Part shown: positions 34,605 through 43,488 of the stretch, piece after piece
How positions within the stretch are numbered: the first letter of the stretch is position 1
How the letters are laid out: every line of letters begins with the position of its first letter
From: Chitinophaga sp. SYP-B3965
Lineage (GTDB): Bacteria; Bacteroidota; Bacteroidia; Chitinophagales; Chitinophagaceae
Direction: 5' to 3'
DNA: 64,000 nt
Assembly: GCF_009647655.1 (NCBI RefSeq)
Contig: NZ_WJFD01000003.1
Coordinates: 744,001 to 808,000 of the forward strand
The notes under the pieces: model-generated
Told to the model about the DNA's origin: nothing
The model's database searches: none
The model's input: only the letters and a program-made list of their open reading frames with translations
Position numbers and translations under genes: made by a program

Positions 34605-35273
34605 CTACTGTTCGCTCTGTTTCTGTTGCTCATAAATCGCAGCAGCAGAACCAGCCGGTTTAGCCTCAAGGTTGGTTACCAGGTTCAGTTTCTGGATCTT
34701 CTTCTCTTTGAAGGTATCCAGGATCTTCTTGATAACCGGATAAGGCGTGTCATTATCTGCCTTGATACAGTATTTCAGCTTGTTGCTGGAACCTGTAGCG
34801 GCAGTTTGTGCTGAACGCGCATAATCGATCCAGATAGCCAGTTGGTTATCGGTAGAATCCATGGGAATACCTGTTTCCACTTTTGAATTCTTCCTTTCGT
34901 CGGCGGACATGTTCAATACCTTCTTCAGGTTCTTGAAATCCGTACCAACGCTTGAACCGATTTGAAAATTCCGGATCTCTTTATCATCCAGGCCCAACTT
35001 GAAGTTTGTATTCAGGTCTTCGATAAGCTGCCTTCTCTTAGGCTGACCGTCCATACTGAAAAACACCCTGCCATCTTTGTCCACTGTTAAAAGTATAACA
35101 TCGGAATCCGGTAACAATTGCGTGTTGATAGAAGACGGAGTAACCACAGCCACCGGTTCGTCCGGTTTGAACTTGGTTGCCAGCATGAAGAAAGTCAGCA
35201 ACAGGAAGGCCACATCACACATCGCAGTCATGTCGATGAGTGTGCTTTTCCTGGGCATTTTTATCTTTGGCAT
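34605..35273 (-). CDS. exbD: ExbD/TolR-family biopolymer transport protein (first copy)
   Basis: A 222-residue protein with the same plan as its neighbour: a membrane helix with the conserved Asp (DMTAMCDVAFLLLTFFMLAT, about 13-32) and a periplasmic domain of about 170 residues (VAVVTPSSINTQLLPDSDVI, LKYCIKADNDTPYPVIKKIL). It is longer than typical ExbD, with an insert in the middle of the periplasmic part. It lies 69 bases after exbB in the same operon. Confidence 0.94.
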   Translation of the reverse strand: MPKIKMPRKSTLIDMTAMCDVAFLLLTFFMLATKFKPDEPVAVVTPSSINTQLLPDSDVILLTVDKDGRVFFSMDGQPKRRQLIEDLNTNFKLGLDDKEIRNFQIGSSVGTDFKNLKKVLNMSADERKNSKVETGIPMDSTDNQLAIWIDYARSAQTAATGSSNKLKYCIKADNDTPYPVIKKILDTFKEKKIQKLNLVTNLEAKPAGSAAAIYEQQKQSEQ

Positions 35274-35342
35274 CTTTACTCCTTTTTTTGGTTCACTTAA
35301 TTAGATTCAATCCTGCACTAATTCCACAATATAATTTACGAA

Positions 35343-36197
35343 TTATTTGTGGTTAGCTGCGAATGATTGTGTCAAAGTAAAGCCAGATTCGTCAATAGCA
35401 TAAGTGATGCCATCGATATTGGTAGTAAAGTAGTTGTAGAAGATGATCGCCAGAGCGGAAGTACCGATACCTAAAGCCGTGTTAATCAATGCTTCAGAGA
35501 TACCAAGTGCCAGCTGTGCAGAATCCGGAGCACCAGTGTTGGACATAGAGGCGAACGCCTTGATCATCCCCAATACCGTACCGAACAGACCCAACAGGGT
35601 AGCTACAGAAGCGATAGTTGACAGGAATACCAGGTTCTTCTCCATCATTGGCAGTTCCAATGCGGTAGTTTCCTCAATTTCATTCTTAATGGTCAGGATC
35701 TTTTGGTCAGTATCCAGTTCTGTGTTGCTGATCATCTCCTTGTACTTTTTCAGACCAGCTTTCAGTACGTTACCAACTGAACCTTTTTGTTTGTCACACT
35801 CAGCCAGAGCCGCGTCAACATTCTTGTTAGCCAGGTGATACTGTACTTTGCGCACCAGCTCAGAACCACTGAATTTTCCTTTGGCTTTAGCCAGATACAG
35901 GAAACGCTCAATTACGAAAGTAAGGCAGATCAACAAGGTTGAGATCAGGATGGGTACGATAACACCACCTTTGTGAATAGTGCCAAACCATTTGCCGATA
36001 CCTGCTTCAACTGGGTGATTTTCCGGATTACCGCCTTGGAAGTTCGCGTTATTTCCCAATACGAAACTGTAAAATACGTACCCGATTACAATACAGATAG
36101 GTACAGCAAGGATAGCGAACAAGTTAGACGACTTAGTCGCTTGATGAGAAGAAGTTTTGGCAGCAGCTGCAGTCACAGTTGTTTTAGTCTCAGCCAT
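35343..36197 (-). CDS. exbB: ExbB/TolQ/MotA-family proton channel protein
   Basis: A 284-residue inner-membrane protein with membrane helices near 26-50, 75-98, 190-215 and 230-255, and the conserved MotA/TolQ/ExbB core (LVFLSTIASVATLLGLFGTV, GMIKAF, GISEALINTALGIGTSALAI). It forms the channel part of the motor that powers TonB. It is the first gene of the operon and has a recognisable promoter upstream. Confidence 0.96.
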   Translation of the reverse strand: MAETKTTVTAAAAKTSSHQATKSSNLFAILAVPICIVIGYVFYSFVLGNNANFQGGNPENHPVEAGIGKWFGTIHKGGVIVPILISTLLICLTFVIERFLYLAKAKGKFSGSELVRKVQYHLANKNVDAALAECDKQKGSVGNVLKAGLKKYKEMISNTELDTDQKILTIKNEIEETTALELPMMEKNLVFLSTIASVATLLGLFGTVLGMIKAFASMSNTGAPDSAQLALGISEALINTALGIGTSALAIIFYNYFTTNIDGITYAIDESGFTLTQSFAANHK

Positions 36198-36303
36198 GTT
36201 GATTGAATTTTAGTGTTAAAGATTAAACTGTTTGTTTGTTAGTAATTAAGATTTAGATCATTTTTCAAACCATCACAATAATCGGCTAATAATCAGTGAT
36301 TCA

Positions 36304-36333
36304 CAAAGTTATAAGCCTGACTCAAAAAAACAA
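36304..36333 (-). promoter_or_regulatory. Promoter of the exbB-tonB operon
   Basis: On the minus strand TTG (36331-36333) is followed after exactly 19 bases by TAACTTTG (36304-36311), matching the Bacteroidota vegetative promoter. This leaves a leader of about 100 bases before exbB. Confidence 0.7.
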
Positions 36334-36732
36334 GTGCCACTCAAAAATTTAACTATCCGCACAAAGCCCTGTCCACAGAGCCTTTTCCCAAGCTACCACA
36401 TTTTTTGAGCAAACACTTAAATAAACAAAAAAAATAATGTTGTTTTTACCGTCCTTTCCACCTTCGCCGCTTAAAAACGGAATCGATTGATATTTTTCAA
36501 AGTTGGACGCACAATTTAAGAAAAAAATCAAATGTTCCAACAGAAATTTTAAAAGTTCACATTTCCGCTACCAGTCGCATTAACAGTACGCTCTCCTCAG
36601 CAATTTACCCCTTTTTCTTTCCGTTCTTACTGCTTTTTTCTCTTTTATGGATTTTGTGCATTTATATAGACGGTTATCCTTTTCTTTGCCCCCATCTATA
36701 ATCTGTTTAAATCAAAATAAACCAACATCTCA
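36334..36732. other. Non-coding region between divergent exbB and the metalloprotease gene
   Basis: About 400 AT-rich bases with no convincing reading frame. The stretch CTTTTCTTTG at 36681-36695 resembles a -7 box with one mismatch and may serve the protease gene. No hairpin stands out. Confidence 0.4.
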
Positions 36733-39291
36733 ATGCATTTACAACCCAGATTGACTGCTGTCTTAGCAGGTATGATGTGTGCAGCCTGCCTGCTCTCATC
36801 GGCCCCTGCAGAGGCTCAGCGTAAGAAAAAAGAGAGCACTCCCGTACCTGCTGCCACTCCTGCCAAAGACACAACTGCCCGCCCACCCATAATGGGACCA
36901 GGCGCACCAAAAACCGGACCTAAAAAGTTCGCCGAGGTGATCACGCCCAAAGCCAAGGTCGATTCCGGTATGTTCAATATCTACAAACAGGACGATAAGT
37001 ACTTCGTGGAGATACCAGACAGGTTGCTCGGAAGAGATATCCTGGTAGTGAACCGCATTTCTAAATCTGCCGCAGACATGCGCGTTGGGATGATGGGATT
37101 CGGCGGAGACCAGATCAATGAAAATGTGATCCGTTTCGACAAAGGCCCCAACAATCGCATATTCCTCAAAAATATCTCCTTCTCCGAAAGGTCTAAGGAT
37201 TCCACCCAGCCGATGTTCAATTCTGTTATGAATTCCAACATCCAACCCATTGCAGCTTCTTTTGATGTGAAAGCATTTTCAAAAGACAACAATGGCTCCG
37301 TACTGGATTTCACGGATTTCATCAACAGCGATAACGACATCCTCTATTTCGACGGCAGCCTGAAAGGCATGCTGAAACTGGGTATGCCCCAGGGAGACAG
37401 ATCTTACATCGTTGATGTAAAATCTTACCCTGAAAACGTAGAGATCAAAGCTGTTAAAACATATACCAAAAGCGGAAATGCCCAACCAGGCATGCCTCCT
37501 GCTCCTGGTGGTTTTGCTACCCTGGAATTGAATTCTTCCATGGTAATATTACCCGAAGTTCCCATGCAGCCCCGCTATTTTGATCCCCGTGTTGGTTTCT
37601 TCGCTACCAGTCTTACCGACTTTGACGCAGATCCACAAGGTGTGAAAAGACTCTCCATGATCACCCGCTGGCGCCTTGAGCCAAAAGCGGAAGATGTGGA
37701 GAAATTCCGAAAAGGCGAACTGGTTGAACCAAAGAAACAGATCGTATTCTATATTGATCCCGCTACTCCTGTTAAATGGCGTAAATACCTCATTCAAGGG
37801 GTGAACGACTGGCAGGGTGCTTTCGAGCAGGCTGGTTTCAAAAACGCGATCGTAGCTAAAATGGCCCCCACCCCTCAGGAAGATTCTACCTGGAGCCTGG
37901 AAGATGCCCGTTATTCTGCGATCGTTTACAAACCTTCTGAAGTTCCAAACGCCAGTGGCCCTCACGTACATGATCCCCGCTCCGGCGAGATCCTGGAAAG
38001 CCATATCAACTGGTACCATAATGTAATGCGCCTTTTGCGTAACTGGTATTTCATCCAGGCCTCTCCAAACGATGAGCGCGCACGCAAAATGCAGTTTGAT
38101 GATGAACTGATGGGCGAACTGATCCGTTTCGTTTCCTCACACGAAGTAGGCCACACATTAGGTCTGCGCCATAACTTTGGTTCCAGTTCTGCTTACCCGG
38201 TTGAAAAACTGCGGGATAAAGAATGGGTGAAAAAGAACGGCCACGCTGCATCTATCATGGACTATGCCCGTTTTAACTACGTGGCACAACCAGGAGACGG
38301 TATCTCCGGCGCCGATCTTTATCCTAAGATCAATTTTTACGATAAATGGGCGATTGAGTGGGGTTACAAATTCATCCCTAACACAGATGCTGATTCTGAA
38401 AAGAAAACCCTCAACCAGTGGACCATCAATCGTCTGCAGGAAAAGAAGTACTGGTTCGGTACTGAACAAAATCCAGACGATCCACGTTCTCAGAACGAAG
38501 ATCTTGGCGATGATGCCATGAAAGCCAGTGCTTATGGTATCAAAAACCTGCAGCGCATTGTGCCTAACCTCATGGCCTGGACCCGTCAGGAAACAGAAGG
38601 ATATGCTACCCTGGATGAACTGTACAAAGAAGTATACGGTCAGTTTAACCGCTACATGGGCCACGTTGCCAAAAACGTAGGTGGTATCTATGAAACACCT
38701 AAAACGGTGGAACAAAGCGGTGCCGTTTATGAATTTGTGCCGAAAGCAACCCAGAAACAAGCGGTTGCATTCTTGCAGGCTAATCTCTTCACTACCCCAA
38801 CATGGCTGGTAAACAAAGAGATCTACAGCCGTATCAAGGGTAGCCCGGTTACTACTATCCAGTCTATCCAGGAAAATACCCTCGCCCGTTTGCTGGGTAC
38901 CGGTACCCTCCTGAAACTGATCAATGCAGAAGCTGTAGAAAAGAACACCTATACCGTTACGGAATACATGAACGATCTGAAAAAAGGTATTTTCAGTGAG
39001 ATCTATACCGGTAAGCCGATAGACATCTACAGAAGGAACCTGCAAAAAGCATACATCACCAGCCTTACCAGTCTGCTGAAAGCAACTGAAGTACCAGCTG
39101 GCCTGCCTGCTGCCTTTGCTTCTATGTTCCCGAATCCAACTAAAACAGACGTTTCCAGCGTTGCCCGCGGAACCCTCGTACCATTACGTACAGAGATCCG
39201 TAACGCAGCTGCCGGTGCATCGGACAATCTGAGCCGTTATCACCTGCAGGACCTGGCTGAACGTATCACTGTAGCTCTGGATCCTAAGTAA
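36733..39291 (+). CDS. Large exported zinc-dependent metalloprotease (metzincin, DUF5117 type)
   Basis: An 852-residue protein with a signal peptide (LTAVLAGMMCAACLLSSAPA), an N-terminal DUF5118/DUF5117-like region (about 70-400; GMFNIYKQDDKYFVEIPDRL, VNRISKSAADMR), and a catalytic region with HEVGHTLGLRHNFG near 473-486, the metzincin HExxHxxGxxH zinc site, followed by SIMDYARFNY with the Met-turn. The C-terminal 300 residues are helical. Such proteins are frequent in Bacteroidota and have no assigned substrate. It is monocistronic and ends in a strong terminator. Confidence 0.93.
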   Translation: MHLQPRLTAVLAGMMCAACLLSSAPAEAQRKKKESTPVPAATPAKDTTARPPIMGPGAPKTGPKKFAEVITPKAKVDSGMFNIYKQDDKYFVEIPDRLLGRDILVVNRISKSAADMRVGMMGFGGDQINENVIRFDKGPNNRIFLKNISFSERSKDSTQPMFNSVMNSNIQPIAASFDVKAFSKDNNGSVLDFTDFINSDNDILYFDGSLKGMLKLGMPQGDRSYIVDVKSYPENVEIKAVKTYTKSGNAQPGMPPAPGGFATLELNSSMVILPEVPMQPRYFDPRVGFFATSLTDFDADPQGVKRLSMITRWRLEPKAEDVEKFRKGELVEPKKQIVFYIDPATPVKWRKYLIQGVNDWQGAFEQAGFKNAIVAKMAPTPQEDSTWSLEDARYSAIVYKPSEVPNASGPHVHDPRSGEILESHINWYHNVMRLLRNWYFIQASPNDERARKMQFDDELMGELIRFVSSHEVGHTLGLRHNFGSSSAYPVEKLRDKEWVKKNGHAASIMDYARFNYVAQPGDGISGADLYPKINFYDKWAIEWGYKFIPNTDADSEKKTLNQWTINRLQEKKYWFGTEQNPDDPRSQNEDLGDDAMKASAYGIKNLQRIVPNLMAWTRQETEGYATLDELYKEVYGQFNRYMGHVAKNVGGIYETPKTVEQSGAVYEFVPKATQKQAVAFLQANLFTTPTWLVNKEIYSRIKGSPVTTIQSIQENTLARLLGTGTLLKLINAEAVEKNTYTVTEYMNDLKKGIFSEIYTGKPIDIYRRNLQKAYITSLTSLLKATEVPAGLPAAFASMFPNPTKTDVSSVARGTLVPLRTEIRNAAAGASDNLSRYHLQDLAERITVALDPK

Positions 39292-39311
39292 TACATCAAA
39301 CACCAAATAAA

Positions 39312-39344
39312 AAGAAGCCGCCATGGGTTACCTGGCGGCTTCTT
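39312..39344 (+). terminator. Intrinsic terminator of the metalloprotease gene
   Basis: A perfect 12-base stem AAGAAGCCGCCA / TGGCGGCTTCTT with a nine-base loop, followed by a short T/A-rich tract, 20 bases after the stop. Confidence 0.85.
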
Positions 39345-39397
39345 TATTTATTAAGGTTAGGAAGATCCTTCTGTTAAAATAACCTCATCCTTCTCTT

Positions 39398-39452
39398 CAC
39401 ATAGGCTTGACATAGGCTCCACATAGGGTCAGATATGCTCTCTCATAGCTCC
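39398..39452. repeat. 11-base tandem repeat
   Basis: Five consecutive 11-base units: CACATAGGCTT, GACATAGGCTC, CACATAGGGTC, then two decayed units (AGATATGCTCT, CTCATAGCTCC). They sit between the protease terminator and the end of the HPP gene. The 11-base period is about one DNA helical turn. Confidence 0.7.
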
Positions 39453-39466
39453 ATCATTATACCATC

Positions 39467-40030
39467 CTAAAACCACTTCCCATTCGCCGGATAACTCCTG
39501 TGCCCCGGTATATTGTTAATGATAAAAGCGATTAGCAACAGGATAAACACCCCCGAAGCCACAGGACTCAGTACATACAGATACCCCAAGGCCCGGATCT
39601 TGGCACTTCCCGCTACAGCCAGCAAAGCAGTAGCCCCTCCCGGCGGATGCACCGTTTTGGTCACCTGCATCACCACAATAGAGCAGGCAACCGCTAAAGC
39701 CCCCGCCAGCCACTCATATTCCGGCCAGGGGATCAATATGCAGAGCGTTACCCCGGTAATGGCACTGAAAATATGCCCGCCTATCAGGTTGCGGGGTTGA
39801 GCTAAAGGACTTTGCGTATGCCCGTAAATGAGCACCGCCGAAGCCCCAAAAGAGCCCAGTACAAAGAGGTTATCCCTTACCGGCAGGTAATACTGGTTCA
39901 AAAAACCGATCAGCCCCACCCCCAGGAATGCACCCAGGAAAGACCATGCTATATCCTTTTTATCTACCAGCGTTTCCCTGTATATCACGTACCGGGCAAT
40001 TCGATAAGTTCTCTTGATACGATGTTTCAT
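39467..40030 (-). CDS. HPP-family integral membrane protein
   Basis: A 187-residue protein with four or five membrane helices and the HPP family signature HPPGGATALLAV, plus FVLGSFGASAVLIYGHTQSP. HPP proteins include plastid and cyanobacterial nitrite transporters; the role here is not certain. The frame can be extended to a TTG at 40039, but ATG 40030 (MKHRIKRTYR) is preferred. It is divergent from the LacI gene and stands alone. Confidence 0.9.
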   Translation of the reverse strand: MKHRIKRTYRIARYVIYRETLVDKKDIAWSFLGAFLGVGLIGFLNQYYLPVRDNLFVLGSFGASAVLIYGHTQSPLAQPRNLIGGHIFSAITGVTLCILIPWPEYEWLAGALAVACSIVVMQVTKTVHPPGGATALLAVAGSAKIRALGYLYVLSPVASGVFILLLIAFIINNIPGHRSYPANGKWF

Positions 40031-40094
40031 TGGGGGCAAAAGTAGTGCCTATGAATAAAATTTCTTAATATCGTCCATAAATCCACGCCCAAAA

Positions 40095-41126
40095 TTGAAA
40101 GAACGTCAGAATACAAATAAAATCACCATATACGACATTGCCCAGGCCCTTAACCTGAGCGCCTCCACTGTTTCGAGAGCCTTACAGAACAATCCGCTTA
40201 TTAATGAGGAAACCAGGTCTAAAGTGCAGGGTATGGCGGCTGAAATGGGTTATGTACCCAATTGGATAGCCTCCAGCCTCCGGAAAAAGCGTTCCAATAT
40301 TATAGGTCTCATCGTGCCGAGGACCAGTATGTACTTCCAGAGTACAGCTATCAGCGGTATCCAGCATGAAGCCCATAAGTATGGATTCAGCATTGTGATA
40401 GGGCAATCAGATGAAACAGTGGCCATGGAAAAAGAACTGGTGCACACCTTTTTCTCCCTCCGGGTAGATGGTTTGCTGGCCGTATCTTCCATGTTCACCA
40501 TCAACTTCGACCACTTTTCTCCATTTATCAAGAGCAATATCCCGCTGGTATTTTATGACCGCGTGCCCACAGATTTCCCCGGGTACAGCATTACCGGCGA
40601 CGACTTTAAAGGAGGATTCCTTGCTACGGAACACCTCATCAAACAGGGCTGCAAACGCATTGCCCATTTCTCTGGTGTATTAACCTGCAACCTTTACCAG
40701 CAACGGCTGGCCGGCTACAAATCAGCCCTGGCCAAATATAAGATCCCTTATGACGAATCCCTCATCCATGTACATAACCTTACACTGGATGCAGCAGGAG
40801 AAGCAGCCCGGCAGATCTTTGCCAGCGGAAATATTCCGGACGGAATGTTCTCTGCCAATGATACTTCCGCAGTAGCTTTCATCCAGGAAGCACGCAAAGT
40901 GGGGATCAAAGTACCGGAACAGGTAAAAGTAGTGGGTTATTCCAACGACCTCTCTTCCCGCATTATCAGTCCTTCTTTAACAACGATTGAGCAATCAGGG
41001 TACAAAATGGGAGAGAAAGCCGTGGAAACACTGGTGCAATTAATTAATTACGATGAAAAAATAAAGGTCACTAAAAACTTTGTGTTCGAGGTAGAGCTGA
41101 TCCCACGGGAGTCCTCTATGCTTTGA
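40095..41126 (+). CDS. LacI/GalR-family transcriptional regulator
   Basis: A 343-residue regulator with an N-terminal LacI helix-turn-helix and hinge (TIYDIAQALNLSASTVSRAL, ARLRKKRSN-type ASSLRKKRSNIIGLIVP) and a periplasmic-binding-protein-like sensor domain (about 65-335; PLVFYDRVPTDFPGYSITGD, VVGYSNDLSSRIISPSLTTI). No ATG is in frame before the HTH; translation must start at TTG 40095. The genes it controls are not shown, but the fucosidase/mannosidase operon 1 kb downstream is a plausible sugar-related target. Confidence 0.95.
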   Translation: MKERQNTNKITIYDIAQALNLSASTVSRALQNNPLINEETRSKVQGMAAEMGYVPNWIASSLRKKRSNIIGLIVPRTSMYFQSTAISGIQHEAHKYGFSIVIGQSDETVAMEKELVHTFFSLRVDGLLAVSSMFTINFDHFSPFIKSNIPLVFYDRVPTDFPGYSITGDDFKGGFLATEHLIKQGCKRIAHFSGVLTCNLYQQRLAGYKSALAKYKIPYDESLIHVHNLTLDAAGEAARQIFASGNIPDGMFSANDTSAVAFIQEARKVGIKVPEQVKVVGYSNDLSSRIISPSLTTIEQSGYKMGEKAVETLVQLINYDEKIKVTKNFVFEVELIPRESSML

Positions 41127-41148
41127 TTATGCTAAAACCTACAACTTT

Positions 41149-41967
41149 ATGAAAACAAACCACCTACTATCATTGATGGCCATCCCCATGCTGGCTATTA
41201 CTTCCTGTGGCAGGGACATCTATGTTCCCAACCAGGTGAACGCACCGCTCCTCAAAGAAAAGAACGAATTTAAAGCCAACCTCTCGCTCTCCAACTGGCA
41301 GGGAGCTTATGCTGTTTCCGATAACATTGCCATCATGGTGAACGGACAGTATGTATCACGCGCTTTCTGGTACAACAATTCCGACAATGAAGACGATGAT
41401 CTGTTTGTGGACAAGAACACACGCGGAGGTCTTATTGAAGGAGGTGTTGGTTTCTTCAAAGCAATAGACTCTAAGAAACGCGCCGTATTTGATGTATATG
41501 CAGGTTATGGAAATGGTGCTTTCAAAACATTGGAAGGTGCTTATAATTCTGCTCCGGATGGTACTTCAAAAATTGATTACCAGTTGCGCACACAGTTCCA
41601 CAAATTCTTTGTGCAACCCAGCTTTGGTTTATCGCACAAAGTAGTGGAAGCTGCTTTCACACCACGCTTTTCTATTGTTAAGTTCTATGGTCAAACCATT
41701 GGGGTGAAAGCTTTTGAGAATGATACAGAACGCAGGGATAACTTTCTGCGTATAGGAGATAATGCAGTGCCTTTCTTTGAACCAGCCTTTACTGTGCGCG
41801 TAGGATACCGCTATGTTAAATTCCATGCACAGCTCATGTTCTCTGTGCCCATGAATGATGAAACGTATAGCGGTTATGATGTGAATGATTACTTTCAGCC
41901 GGTATCTTTTCAAACCGGGGTATCGTTGAACTTTGGTGAGTGGGTGAAGAATTCGGGAAGAAAATAA
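41149..41967 (+). CDS. Hypothetical outer-envelope lipoprotein
   Basis: A 272-residue protein with the lipoprotein signal LSLMAIPMLAITSC. The mature part is rich in aromatic/polar alternating strands (FKANLSLSNWQGAYAVSDNI, DVYAGYGNGAFKT, PAFTVRVGYRYVKFHAQLMF), suggesting a small beta-barrel like many Bacteroidota outer-membrane proteins. It lies 22 bases after the LacI gene on the same strand and ends in a strong terminator, so it may be co-transcribed. Function unknown. Confidence 0.85.
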   Translation: MKTNHLLSLMAIPMLAITSCGRDIYVPNQVNAPLLKEKNEFKANLSLSNWQGAYAVSDNIAIMVNGQYVSRAFWYNNSDNEDDDLFVDKNTRGGLIEGGVGFFKAIDSKKRAVFDVYAGYGNGAFKTLEGAYNSAPDGTSKIDYQLRTQFHKFFVQPSFGLSHKVVEAAFTPRFSIVKFYGQTIGVKAFENDTERRDNFLRIGDNAVPFFEPAFTVRVGYRYVKFHAQLMFSVPMNDETYSGYDVNDYFQPVSFQTGVSLNFGEWVKNSGRK

Positions 41968-41987
41968 TAAACGCATTCAATAAAAAA

Positions 41988-42010
41988 AGGCGCTTCAAAA
42001 CGAAGCGCCT
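41988..42010 (+). terminator. Intrinsic terminator between convergent genes
   Basis: Stem AGGCGCTTC(G) / CGAAGCGCCT with an AAAA-containing loop, followed by TTTTTT on the plus strand and preceded by AAAAAAA, so it can stop transcription from both sides. Confidence 0.88.
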
Positions 42011-42067
42011 TTTTTATTAGGATCAGTGACGGCCTTATTAGGATTGACATGCCGACCTGTTATCCCA

Positions 42068-43477
42068 TTATGCTTTTATCTTAATAGCCGCCGCATGCTT
42101 TAATGCACCAGTCTTTGGCATCTTCACTTCAATCATCCCATCCACTTCCTTCCAGCTAAGTTTCCCTTTCGCTCCTAACAATTCCATCGTAACTCCTTTC
42201 TTCAAAGTAACACCACCAAAACGCACAACAGCAGGCAGGCTTTCATTTTCATCCAGTAAATAGATAGCGTAAAGCGTTCCATCTTTCTTCTGTGTAAAAC
42301 ATACTTTGCCATCTTTATAAGGAGCAACAGAACGCGTACCATAAATAGCATCACCATTCACATTCATCCACTGGCCAATGCTATCCAGTTTAAGGTAAGC
42401 TTCATCATGCCATTTACCATCAGGTCCAGGCCCGATGTTCAGCAGATAGTTACCACCTTTAGCCACAATATCCACAAGGTTATGAATGAGTGTATTCACA
42501 CGCTTGTAATGATCATTGGGCACATAAGACCAGGAACCACCCATCGTCATGCAGGTTTCCCATGGATAATCCAGTGGCTTTTCAGGAATAGATTGTTCCG
42601 GTGTACGATAATTTTCATAAGGCCCATGCACACTGCGATCTACCACGATCAGCCCTGGCTGATGTTTGCGGGCCATCGTAGCAATTGCCGGCATATTGAT
42701 ATCCTGATCCTGCGGAGGTGTTTTACTCCAGGAAAGCGATTCTTTCGTTTGCATACTCAATGGCCGAACCCAGCCACCATCCAGCCAGAGGATATCCACT
42801 TTACCATACCCCGTCATCAGTTCTTCGATCTGTTTGTAAGTGAAATCGGAGAACTGTTTCCAAAGCTCCGGATACTTGCTGATCTCGTAACTGGGGTTGC
42901 GGTCTTTTGGTGGGAAGTAAGGCCACCAGTAAGAATTCACATGCCAGTCTGGTTTGGAAAAATAAGCGCCGATATGAATGCCTTCTTTGCGGAAAGCATT
43001 AAATGTTTCCTTCGTTACATCTGCGCGGGGATCTTTACTGAAAGGAACATTAGGTGCTGTGATCTTGTAATCTGATTGTTTGGTATCAAACATGTTGAAA
43101 CCATCATGATGTTTAGTAGTGAACACCATATACTTCATACCCGCTCTTTTTGCTGCTGCAGCCCATTTAGCCGGATCAAAACTTACCGGGTTAAAAGTGT
43201 TGGGCAATGCCTCATACTTTTGCTTGTACTCGTAGTAAGGAATACCTGCCGGCTTACGCTGCGTCCAGCCTTCATCTTCCGGGCAAAGGCTCCAGGATTC
43301 CACGATGCCCCATTGGGAATAAGTACCCCAGTGCATCATCAATCCAAACTTCCAGTCCTGCCACTGATCCAGTTTTTCCAGAACGGCCGGATCTGTTTCT
43401 TTTACATAGGGCTCATGCTGAGCCTGGGAAATAAGGCCTGCCATCAGCAGGCATCCTGTTAGAAATGTTTTCTTCAT
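42068..43477 (-). CDS. Alpha-L-fucosidase, glycoside hydrolase family 29
   Basis: A 469-residue exported enzyme with a signal peptide (LTGCLLMAGLISQAQ) and the GH29 catalytic barrel: FGLMMHWGTYSQWGIVESW, AKRAGMKYMVFTTKHHDGF, the nucleophile Asp in VDILWLDGGWV, and GGNYLLNIGPGPDGKWHDEA. A C-terminal beta domain follows. It removes terminal alpha-L-fucose. It is 11 bases downstream of the beta-mannosidase gene, so the two form an operon suited to trimming fucosylated, mannose-containing glycans, perhaps N-glycans. Confidence 0.96.
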   Translation of the reverse strand: MKKTFLTGCLLMAGLISQAQHEPYVKETDPAVLEKLDQWQDWKFGLMMHWGTYSQWGIVESWSLCPEDEGWTQRKPAGIPYYEYKQKYEALPNTFNPVSFDPAKWAAAAKRAGMKYMVFTTKHHDGFNMFDTKQSDYKITAPNVPFSKDPRADVTKETFNAFRKEGIHIGAYFSKPDWHVNSYWWPYFPPKDRNPSYEISKYPELWKQFSDFTYKQIEELMTGYGKVDILWLDGGWVRPLSMQTKESLSWSKTPPQDQDINMPAIATMARKHQPGLIVVDRSVHGPYENYRTPEQSIPEKPLDYPWETCMTMGGSWSYVPNDHYKRVNTLIHNLVDIVAKGGNYLLNIGPGPDGKWHDEAYLKLDSIGQWMNVNGDAIYGTRSVAPYKDGKVCFTQKKDGTLYAIYLLDENESLPAVVRFGGVTLKKGVTMELLGAKGKLSWKEVDGMIEVKMPKTGALKHAAAIKIKA

Positions 43478-43488
43478 TGTTTCACTGT

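Noticed and set aside
38158..39045. Open frame of 295 codons opposite the metalloprotease
   Set aside because: It overlaps the protease coding region over its whole length and has no motif of its own.
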